DNA of 64,000 nt. It comes from Pyxicephalus adspersus. Its lineage: Eukaryota; Chordata; Amphibia; Anura; Pyxicephalidae. How positions within the stretch are numbered: the first letter of the stretch is position 1; each line of letters begins with the position of its first letter. The translations under genes and the position numbers were made by a program. The notes under the pieces were generated by a model. That model was not told where the DNA came from and did no database searches. It worked only from the letters and a program-made list of their open reading frames with translations. Below are positions 13,801 to 25,800 of the stretch, one piece after another. Where the stretch lies: the NCBI RefSeq assembly GCF_032062135.1, contig NC_092860.1:1340063-1404062 (forward strand), read 5' to 3'.

Positions 13801-16800
13801 GGTTTCATCACACTGCCCTCAGGGAAGAATGGTTCTCCATCACTGCTTCAGATGTAGAATGGTTCTCATTGCTGCCTCAGGTGCGGCATTGATCTGAACC
13901 CTTAGAGTAGGTATTTGTACTGACCCGTGTTTACACAGATTGGGCTAACATTTTCTTTTTTTCAGGCTTGTTTGGTGCACACCACCGAGACCATCCGAGT
14001 CCGTTACTTCATGGACAAACTACTGGAGAAGAAGAGGCCAGTTATGTTGGTAGGGAATGCTGGCACTGGCAAGTCGGTTCTGGTTGGAGAGAAGCTGTCA
14101 TCTCTGGATCCCGATGAGTATTTGATCAAAAATGTTCCCTTCAACTACTACACCACGTCAGCCATGCTGCAAGGTAACGCATATCACTATTTCTTTCTAT
14201 ATTCTACTTTTTTTGATTATTTGGGGGTCATGTAAGGCCTCCATTGTGTGTCTGTGGGAACAAAATGGCTGCCCCCACTATGTGTTAGAGGAACATGACT
14301 ATCCCCTCTGTGTATAGGCGCAAAATGGCCGCCTCTGAAACTTTGGGCAGTAAACACATAAAATACAGCTGATTTGAGTTGCTTACCTGCTTAAATTTGC
14401 GTGGGAAAGAAATTAGAAGGTTGTGATTTTTTGTTTTTTTTGGGGTGTGAGGAAGTATTTGAAGTAACTTCATATATTTCATTTCATTTTGTGTGTATTT
14501 GTTCTTTTGTATGGTCACTTTCAAACTTACTTTTCACATAAATATTGTATAATGGGGCTTCTGTTTGGCACAGAACAGACTCAGAACAAATGAATTGAGC
14601 TTCTGCAACTCTCAAAAGTCATAAAAAGTCAAAAACTCTCATAAAGCCAATTAGACCCATAAAAACCCAATTATCACCATCAGCACCTTTCCCATTGACT
14701 CCAGCTCAATTTAATTCACCTCTAGCAGCTAGCTGGCCTTGTTCTTGGTCCGTATATCAGAATAGTGGTCAGAACTGCACAGACACAAGTAATCAAAGGG
14801 AACTTGTCAGGGTAGGAATTTGGTAATGGACATTGCTGTCATGTTTTGGGCTGTCAACCTGTCATTCAGTACTTTGTGTGTCCATAACCTGCAGCAGATC
14901 AAGCATGTTGGGAATAACCATCAATGGTTGTTAATGATAGCAAAATAAGGACCGGTTCAAAACTGTTGAAATCCATCATGTCAAAAAGGAAAAAAAAAAA
15001 TTCCTATCAGTCAATCACAGTGCTCTTTTTTATTGAGATGGAACTCTAGGCATACACTATGAGATTTTCTCTTGTTTGAACAATTTTTAAATGACTGAAG
15101 GTTTTGTTTAATCAGCCAAAAACATTGCCTAGTGTATGGCTGTATTACATTTCATGAGCATTGCATTGGACAGTCATCTCTGCTGCGATAATGAATGTCA
15201 CAGCTCAGCGCCGGGTGCTGTCCCTGTCATACCCAGTGTGTAGGTGTCAGTATATGTCATTACGTACACCGACACAGATAATATATCTGAGCCACGGCCG
15301 ATCAGTAGTGCTTATGGTGACATCTGTACACATATCCAAGCCGTCCGCCATAATTATGAAGTTGGCTGAAAAAAAGGAAATCAAATTTGGATTGGCAGGT
15401 CTGGGCTGTCTGCTGGTGTGTACAGTTCTTCCACCCACAAGAATTCTTTTCAAAAGGTCATATTTTCTCTAGAAAAATATAAAGGAACCCCAGCAGCAAA
15501 CTAAGCTGAGCCCTGCACTGCAAATATATTGAGATATATGTGTAAATAAGCTAGGAAGAAATACGACAAGTGTAATGCACGATCCAATTTACTTTCACAG
15601 AGCAAAAATTCCTTCCTGATCCCATAGGACAATCCTCAAGATAAAACGTTTTTACTGATAAATATGAATCGCCAGTTTTATTCTGTGTATTCAGAAACAT
15701 GTACAGACTGCACAAACTATACATTTTCATTGTTCAGAAGGATTTCTATATGCCGAGCTTGAACATTCTTTGCTCCAGGCACATAAAGTGCTTCCTTTGT
15801 GATGAACAATTTCAAAGTCAGTTTACCTTATGGATCGTTTATGTACAAGGTGATAATATTACCCCCTTAAAGTGCTCATTTAGGGGCAAAGCCATACCTG
15901 CCAAAAGATGTAAGAGTGTACTTACCTTTCTGGTCACCTGGGCAGTGGGAGGAAAGAGGAATCTTACCCATCTAACCAGTCAAGGAGTAGCAAAGTGGAG
16001 GCAATTCCAAGCCATCAGTAAGGTATTTTTAGCAGATATGGTTTTGGGCTAAATCATTTTCTCAAAGCTAATAAAAAATCCAGTTCATTTAATGTTTTAC
16101 TACCATTGAGCACTCAGGCCTTTTGTTCCTTTAGTAGTCCGTTCTTGTACCCTCTTCCATTTTGCACTTACAAAAATCTCCTGTATCCTCTCTCTACATC
16201 CCTAACTTTAGGCTGTCCAAATCCAGGGCCAAAGTTGTTAAGGGTCTGTTAGGAAAAATGTGCCCATGTCCCAACCCTAAGGTCATTGAGGTTGGAGGTG
16301 GACAGCCTTGCCCTAGGATGACTTCCCCCAGTGCCTAGCTACCCTGTGCACCAACACAGCGTTGTGCTAAGTCCGTGCACCAACACCCAATTGTGCTAAG
16401 TCAGTGCACCAACACCCAATTGTGCTAAGTCTGTGCACCAACACCCGATTGTGCTAAGTCTGTGCACCAACACCCCCATTGACATGAAGAGAATGCTCTC
16501 CTACTGCACGGACAATGTCTTATTCAAGTCTATGGGTGGCTCAGCTGTGTATGGTTCTGGGTCTAGAGAATGGGGCTGCAAGGTTTTTCTTTGCTGGTCA
16601 TACACAATTTTTCAACATAATTATTTGATAAATCATTTTTTAAAAACAGATTGCACTAAATGAATGACCGGATCAATAAGCGGTGGTTTTAAAGCCAAAG
16701 ATAATTTCGCGCAATGAGATCTACACTCGAACGATGATTTATTGTTGGGCGCTGTGCTGGCCATACACAGCTCAGAACATTTATGTTGTGCCTGCAGTTC

Positions 16801-19800
16801 CCAATCTCTACTCTTGATGGCAGTATTATGACACATTGCTCTGGGTATTGGTTCGGTGCTGCTGGGTAGTGACCAGAATGTTAATGTTCAGCTCGCTATT
16901 GAGCAGTGTCCAAGCCTGCATGTAGGACATTGTCTCCATCCTGCCTCTTCTTAATATTCAGAAACGCTTTGTATTCCGCATTTAGATTCATGACTCCGCA
17001 ACAACCAGGGTAAAGCTTCTTGTATACATGAGGCAGTGGAGGGGAAGGTCTGCAGAATGATTAAGACATGCAGAGTTATTTTAGCCAAACACTCATGTTT
17101 ATGCACAGGAAAGAAGGAAAAACTTGTGTTATGGAGGGCAGCTGAACAAATCCACTTTGGATGATTCTTCCAGGATTGGCTGACCTGAAGTTAGCGGAAG
17201 AGATCAAATACGTCTCATAGACTGACAGTGATTCGGCCATAATCAACCAGACGGGGGACGGTTATCATGGTCTATGAACACCACTCCTTTTGGAGAGTTC
17301 TTTTAAACATCTGACATATCCAATATAGAACAAATATTTAACAGTTTTCCATTCTGACTAATGTTTAAAATTTAGCAGAACCCTCATTTCCATGGTGGGG
17401 CACCCCACTGTCACTGTATGCCCATGGTGCCGTCCTTGTAAAGTTTGGCCAATACATGAAAAATGGAGGTGTGATTGAGGTGTGATGAGGTAAGATGGTG
17501 CTATGATGGGATACAGTTAGGCCCATGAATATTTGGACAGAGACAACTTTTTTTTTTATTTTGGTTCTGTACATTACCACAATTAATTTTAAATGAAACA
17601 ACTCAGATGCAGTTGACCTGCAGACTTTCAGCTTTATTTGGAGATGTGATAGAGGTATATCATAAACGTATGATGGAGATGTGATGGAGGTATATCATGG
17701 AGGTATGACGGAGATGTGATGGAGGTATATGATGGGGTGTGGTGTAGAGGTATGATTACGATGTGATGGAGGTATGAGGAGGATATAATTGAGGTGTGCT
17801 GAAGTATGATAGATGGGGACCATGATGGAGGGATATCTTGGAGGTATGATGGAGATGTGATGAATATAAATGACGGGGGCTGTAATGGAGTATGACGGAG
17901 ATGTGATGAATGTACAATATATAATGGAAGGGTGTAAAAGTATTATGGAGATGTGATGGATGTATATAATGGGAGATGGGATGGAGGTATGATAGGGATA
18001 GATATATGATATGAGGTATGATGATGTGATGAAGGTATGATAAATAGGGGATGTGGTATAATGGATTGGAGTTGAGGGGGGGGGGGCATCATTTGTCTCT
18101 TTTTGGGCTCAGCTACATATGAGACTTTCAGCACTAAGAAGCAGGGGAAGAACCATTTCTTACTGATTTTCCTACTTACAGCACATCAGTTCTGAGGTTT
18201 TGCATTTGAATATTGGTATTTGCATCCAAACAGATAATCACACTGATTACACAAATGCACCACAACTGTTCCCCACCATAACAATCTGCACCTCTGTGTC
18301 TTCTTTCACCTGATTTCGGCAAAGCTGAATATAGAAATTTGCCTCCTCTCCGCCTGAGCCGCCACTCTGGCCTTTCTGCTTACTCTGCAGTCTTTCTTCT
18401 CTCCTCGCACATCTCTGGCTGTCTATTAGTGGTGATGTGTTTTATGGGTCACTGGGGCCAGGAATCTCACCTCGGAGAGCCGAGCACATGTGTACAGATA
18501 ATCATCAGGCTGAATTGACTTTAAAAACAACAAAATTCAGCCACTCAGTGGGGCAAAGTATAGCTGGGTAATAGAGGCATAGTGACATTTATTGCAAACT
18601 CCAATGGGTACCAGGTGACACATTGAGCTGATTCCATCGGGCACCTGCTGCTGTGGTAGTGGACGGCTCTGCATCCCAATGCATCCTAATGCAAGGTGTT
18701 CTTTAGCTCTGTTCACTGCTAGGGTGTTTGGTGATGGTTATTGGAAATAACAGAATATACAGAAATCATTTGACCACCATTGCATCTTTCTTGTGAACAT
18801 GCTGGAAATGATGTCTGGTGACCACTAATTGTAAGCTCTTCTGGGCAGGGTCCTCTCCTCCTGTATCCTGTCAGCTAAGGAAAATATATTTCAAGTAAAA
18901 CCAGAATTGTATTTTCTGCAACTTGTTTCTTTTTTATACACATGCTTTGCTGACACTCCTCTAGGGATAAATGCTGTATGGAAACCACAAGTTTGTTCCA
19001 TCGAGTCCATGCAAAGACAATTTGCATATCTTCTTTATTTCTAAGGTTACATATTTTTGATGGGGAAAATTTCAGTTACTATAAATATAAATATATATAA
19101 ATATGTCATGAAAATTTTCTAAGATTGTTTCTAAGTGGAACCTTTGTAATGCAGGAGCTATCTAAGTGGTTCACTTCCATCACAAATCCACAATTGTAGG
19201 GCTATGTATATCATTCCTGTATGTTCCTGGGCCAGCTGTAAATCCAGAAGCACCGACTTACAGCACAAATATGGCCTGATGCTATGGGGCCACCCATTCC
19301 AAACTGCTGTGCCAGGCTTGTTGGCCATTATCAAGGTGTAAACCATGGCTGCTATGGTATCGGGCTTAGGGACCGACAAGACAACTCACCTGTCTGGTTG
19401 TGGTTTGTTTGCACATTAAAAGCTTTGCTCTAATAGCTTATAGTCCTTCTTTACACTTCTGTGGTCCCATGCACGCCAGGTAAAATTTCCGATCACCAGC
19501 TTCTTAAATCCTATTGAGAGATCAGTGGCCACCTTTTCATTTATGAACTCCAATGCCAGTGTGGCCGTAGCTCTCTGGAGATCGCAGTTCCTAAACTGGT
19601 GGAAATTCTTTGGTCACTCAGTGATATACCACAGAGCAGTTTATATTACAGCCTACAGTCTTTATCAGATAAACCTAAACACTGTGCTTCATCTTTTCAT
19701 TCCCAGCTGTTCTGGAGAAACCGCTAGAGAAGAAATCAGGACGGAACTACGGTCCTCCGGGCACCAAGAAACTTATCTACTTCATAGACGATATGAACAT

Positions 19801-22800
19801 GCCAGAGGTGGACACGTACGGCACAGTGCAGCCTCACACGCTTATCCGCCAACACATGGACTACGGACACTGGTAAGGCCTATTCACTCTGTAAAGTAGA
19901 TAAATGGCCATCGATAGGAGCTTGGTTAGCATCCCATGTCAATCTTTGGCCAGTAATATGTTAGATGGGAAAACCTGGCTCACCATTACAATTCATTCCA
20001 AAGGTGTTCAGTAAGGATGAGGTCAGGGCTCTGTGCAGGACACTCGAGTTCCTCCTCACCAAACTGGTGACCCCATGTCTTTATGGAGCTGACTTTGTAC
20101 CCCGGGGCACAGTCATGGGGGAACAGAAAAGGGTCTTCACCAAACTGTGACCACAAGGCTAGAAGAGCACAATTGTCTGCATTGGTTTTGTATGATAGAG
20201 GATTACCAGGACCGGAGACGCCTTAGTCATTGCGGTGGGGGGGGGTCACTTATTTTGAACCATATAGTGTATTTAGGAGCATCTTTGAGTATTTTGGTGC
20301 TTTTGCTGCAGGGTGGACAATCCATAGGCTTTGTTTTTCTGTCTTTTATACAAATTTCAGCAATCTCTATAGACATCTGTTTGTTTTGTTTTGAAGGTAT
20401 GATCGGAACAAGCTGACCATGAAAGAGATCATGAACGTACAGTACGTCTCTTGTATGAATCCCACTGCCGGCAGCTTTACCATCAACCCCCGTCTACAGG
20501 TAAACCCCCCACCCCCATCTCGATGTCTCTAGATTTCAAGGTGCAAATGTTTGTGATGAATGTTTTAAATGTTGTGTAAATGTTTGGGTTGCTGCCATTT
20601 GGTGGCAGCAATCATTGGGGTCTATGAACTCACCCACTTCACAGTCAATTTAGTGGTGGCAATGCAGTTATTCATCTTATAAATAGATGTGTAATGACAA
20701 TAAAACTCTCCATGTAGCTTTATGTACTGAAATTGCTTTTCTACTATATAATGTTTATACGCTTTTATCTGATGGTAAATGTTCTTTTGCACAGAGACAT
20801 TTCAGTGTGTTTGCCCTGTCCTTCCCCGGCACGGACGCCCTGTCCACCATCTACAGCACCATCTTAAATCAGCATCTCAAAATGGGCAACTTCCCGGCCT
20901 CCCTGCAAAAAAACACCCAACAACTCATCAACCTGGCCCTATCGCTTCATCAGAAGGTCACCTCCACCTTCCTGCCCACCGCCATCAAATTTCACTATAT
21001 CTTCAACCTACGGGACCTCTCCAACATTTTCCAGGTAAGAAGTGTTATCAGATCCAACAAGAAATAACCGCCTTCCCTTTCACTCCAGTATGGCTTTAAA
21101 AACTGAACATCTTTTTTTTTCCAGTCACTCTTTATTCTTTCTTATTCTTTTACCTTCTCTTTTTTTTTTTTTTTTCTACTCTTCATAGATATATGCAGTC
21201 TCCTGCACTAATGCCCTAGTACCCAACCTGCTACTCATGGACCAAATTTGGCCATTGTTGTTGTGTATCCTTTGACCCTGCAGTCAATAGTGGGAGATTT
21301 TGGTTTGTAAAGGGACTGCAATGACAGTAAATTTTTGCATTTCTTTTTAACATAGCCAAAGTCTTCTCCAAGCACACATATACTATGTCTGCAGTCTCTG
21401 ACCATCTCCAGTGCAATGTCTGCAGTCACTGACTACCTCCTGTGCAATGTCTGCAGTCTCTGACCGTCTCCTGTACTATGTCTGCAGTCTCTGACCCTCT
21501 CCTGTACTATGTCTGCAGTCTCTGACCGTCTCCTGTACTATGTCTGCAGTCTCTGACCGTCTCCTGTACCATGTNNNNNNNNNNNNNNNNNNNNNNNNNN
21601 NNNNNNNNNNNNNNNNNNNNNNNNNNNNNNNNNNNNNNNNNNNNNNNNNNNNNNNNNNNNNNNNNNNNNNNNNNNNNNNNNNNNNNNNNNNNNNNNNNNN
21701 NNNNNNNNNNNNNNNNNNNNNNNNNNNNNNNNNNNNNNNNNNNNNNNNNNNNNNNNNNNNNNNNNNNNNNNNNNNNNNNNNNNNNNNNNNNNNNNNNNNN
21801 NNNNNNNNNNNNNNNNNNNNNNNNNNNNNNNNNNNNNNNNNNNNNNNNNNNNNNNNNNNNNNNNNNNNNNNNNNNNNNNNNNNNNNNNNNNNNNNNNNNN
21901 NNNNNNNNNNNNNNNNNNNNNNNNNNNNNNNNNNNNNNNNNNNNNNNNNNNNNNNNNNNNNNNNNNNNNNNNNNNNNNNNNNNNNNNNNNNNNNNNNNNN
22001 NNNNNNNNNNNNNNNNNNNNNNNNNNNNNNNNNNNNNNNNNNNNNNNNNNNNNNNNNNNNNNNNNNNNNNNNNNNNNNNNNNNNNNNNNNNNNNNNNNNN
22101 NNNNNNNNNNNNNNNNNNNNNNNNNNNNNNNNNNNNNNNNNNNNNNNNNNNNNNNNNNNNNNNNNNNNNNNNNNNNNNNNNNNNNNNNNNNNNNNNNNNN
22201 NNNNNNNNNNNNNNNNNNNNNNNNNNNGTCTCCTGTACCATGTCTGCAGTCTCTGACCGTCTCCTGTAGTATGTCTGCAGACAACCATATGTAACATTTA
22301 ATGTGCCGAACATTATATATGGCCCTTTGGTGCTTTTAGGGGTTGTATTTGAGGCCTCCTTTACCTTTTTTACTTGAGAAGCACTGCTCTAACACCCCAT
22401 CCCTCTCGTCTCCTGTTCCATACTGTATTATTGAATACCTGGTTTTTGTATTCAGCATGTAGAATTTAGTCCACCAGTTGTTACCTCAACCTGCTGGAAT
22501 GACAGCTACCATCAAAATCTCAGAGCCGGTTGCTTTGTGAGCTGTGCTTATTGGCCATTGTGAAGTGTCGGTTCACCAGCACAGATGGTGATTGGTAGAT
22601 AATGCGCCACATGACAATGGGGGGGGGGGGTTAGAAAGGGACTGCTGATCCAAGGCCTTACAACTCCATAGGCTTCCTGGGCACTGCCTTGGGTATTATA
22701 AAATATGAGTGAGAGACAAGAGAGCAGATTCCTTTACTGATAACTAAACAGTCATTAGCCAGATGTGCTGGAGAATGTAAATAGAATGAATCAGTGCTCC

Positions 22801-25800
22801 CCTTTAGGATAGCATCTGTGTGATCTCAAAGGCTACAGGAGGCCAATGGTGGACAAGTCCGGTGGTGGAGGCCAATGGTGGACTACTCCGGCTACAGGAG
22901 GCCAATGGTGGACAAGTGGCCGGCTTGGTGTCTTTGCATTTATAAAATAAATGCAACGCTTCTACTAGTCAGAGTCCCATTGCAGGGTCTTCCCATCCAT
23001 TAACATGCCACCCTCACACATCCAAGAGCTGCATTTTGTTGTCAGTTTTCTACATATTTACTTCTCACAATGCGGGGACACTCTCATCTCATTCTTCATT
23101 AGCAACACTTATTGAAGCTCTGCTTTTAGCCGCTGCAGTAATGAGACAATTAGCACAGACCTATTTGTAATGAAGGGAGCTGTCAACCTGTTTTGACAAG
23201 GAGAACCGTGTCAGGCGTTTCAGTCACCGCCAAGTTCCGGCGCGAGCCATTAATATGGCAAGGTAACGCAATGGAGACAGTGGCCCAAGACAGCAGATCG
23301 CAGATGGAAGAGCAGACTGCAATCTGTTGGTAATCAGCTCTATAAACAATGATGTGCTCCTCCCCAGACCGAACACACAACTTTCTACTGTAATGTACAG
23401 CTCTTCCTTAGCTGGGTAATTGAGTTTTGGAAGCGTGGGGTTTGTTAACGCTCTGTCTGAAATCCAGCCGACAAGACTCTTATTCTGCAAGAACAGAACA
23501 AGATTCCGCAAAGATTTAAAGGGGCGCCGGGCAGAGTTATGTGCCAGAGTCCTTCAAAGCCTAAACCACAAAATAGAAATATTATACATTCCAGCTTATT
23601 GGTCCTTGGCTCACCAATAACTGTATGATATCGTTTAAATCTGACAAAAACTATGGAGCTCAAGGGCTGGCCTGAATGTTTTATTATTGATAGGGAAATT
23701 TTAGATCCCCGTATTAAAGAACCATGTTAATCTAGAGGAAGTTGTACATAGAACAAGCTTTTGATATGGTGGAGAAGTTGTCACCCTAGAAAGTACTACA
23801 TAATACCTTTCTCTCCTCATTACTATAAAAAAGGGAGAGAATCACAGAAAGAGCTTTTAGCATTGAGATAAAAATTGGCACCCCTTTTATAAAGCAGTCC
23901 CTGAACTCTAATAAAGTACCCATTCACCTTTGATTCTGCCCTCCCCTTCACCCCGCACATTCAGAACATTTCCAGGTCCTGTCACTTTCACCTGCGCAAC
24001 ATCTCCAAAATACATACCTGGCCCCGTAGACCACCAAACTCTTTGTACACGCTCCTATCATCTCTCGTCTGGACTACTGTACTACCCCATACACAGCCTT
24101 CCCACCTACCTACCCCATACACAGCCTTCCCACCTACCCACCCCATCACAGCCTTCCCACCTACCTACCCAATACACAGCCTTCCCACCACTCCATTTCA
24201 ACTGCCTCTCTTTGTAGTTCTCTTCATTGGCTTCTATTTCACCTTAGAATGAATTTAAAGCTCCCATGCTTTGACTTTAAATCCCTTCAAAGTTCTTGTC
24301 CCACCTACCTACCTGATACACAAATCCCCCGACATTTCTTATCCCACCTACCTACCTGATACACAAGTCCCTCCACAGCTCTTGTCCCCTTACCTGATAA
24401 TAAAAAAAAAACCCCTAGCCGCTCTCTTCGTGCCACCAATGACCTACTAATGACTTCCTGACTTATAACCTCCTTGCAAGCATGACTCCAAGACTTTTCT
24501 AGAGCTGCCCCCACTCTCTGGAATGGTCTTCCATGTCACATTCGGCTTGCTCCTATTTTTTGCACATTTAAAAGAGCACTCAAAACCCAACGTTTCAACC
24601 TCACCTACCCTGTCTCCTAAATCCTCACTGCTTTCCAACTTTCCATATACCCCCCTCCTATTGTATGATACTTCCCCACCGTTCAGATTGTAAGCTCTTC
24701 GGGGCAGGGTCCCCTCCTCCTCCTGTGTCCCTGGAGGAGGAGGGGACCCTCCTCCTAGGCGGTTCAGAAATAAATCAGAAAGCTAAAATTTCATGTTTTG
24801 TCTGAATACAATCAAGTGATTCCTCAGAATCCGTTCCTTCTGCTTGACTGTCTTCCTGCAAGGCAACAGCTGTGAATTGTGTTCTTGTTTCAACAACTTT
24901 ATTCTTATTTCCAAATCCAGGGCATCCTCTTATCCACCCCGGACTGCTTAAAAACCCCACAAGACCTGGTGAAGCTCTACCTTCACGAATCCAATCGTGT
25001 CTACCGAGACAAGATGGTGGAAGAGAAGGACTTTGAGATATTCGATAAGATCCAGGTGGACATGGTGAAGAAATTTTATGATGTAAGTTTTGCACTTCAT
25101 TTTTTATCCAATGAGATTCCTCAGAAGTTGCATCATGCTGTTGAATTCATGATTCATCTGTTCATGGAAGGGTAATGCTTCCAAGTCACTTGGGGACCCA
25201 ACACCTATGTATCCCCAAAGTATATTTCCCCAACATGACAAATCACAGAGGAATAGAAGGGTTATACTTAGGTTACTATGGAGTATTTAAGAAAGATAAC
25301 ATTTGACCCTGCTGCAATTTTCAGACCCATTCTCCTCTCTGTAATGCAAAGCCTGTGCTGAGAATACTAGGGAGCACTGACAAGCCTAAGTGTTCCGGGT
25401 CAATGACCCAGTATTTAGGTCAAATGATCAGAAATAAAGGTCAGCCATCATATTTCTCTCAGTGCAGGTGGGAGTTCCACTAACAGTCTAATTATCACTC
25501 AGAATACTGGACATGCAACCCTGTCACTGCTGGGCAATAATATAGTCTGTTCTTCAACTGGGAAAATCAAGGCAATTCTTTGTGTTGCTCCTTCAGGTAC
25601 AGCAATAGGTTTGCTGTAGTCCCTTCATCAGTAGTACATTGCCCTCGCTGTTTGGAAGAATCTGAAAGATGTTTATATATAATGCAGACTTCTCTTGCTA
25701 TGCAAGTTGCTCTGGCCATTTAAATTGTGCCATTAGTAAGGTTGGATGACCGCATTACTTGCCCGATAGATGCTGCATTACCAATTTATCATAGTCCCTC

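Noticed and set aside
12878..13897. 339-codon ORF, the longest ungapped one in the window
   Set aside because: It is generated by the 29-bp minisatellite. Other frames of the same array are equally open, so it is not evidence of a gene.
16580..16760. Possible second MITE (gctggtcatacacaattttt ... gctggccatacacag)
   Set aside because: The two similar phrases are in direct, not inverted, orientation and the boundaries are unclear. It is too weak to annotate.
20589..20611. Perfect 9-bp stem ttgctgcca / tggcagcaa with a 5-nt loop
   Set aside because: Stems this short are expected by chance in 64 kb, and no supporting context was seen.
21476..22297. Long ORFs across the N run on both strands
   Set aside because: The open frame is mostly undetermined bases within a 31-bp minisatellite.
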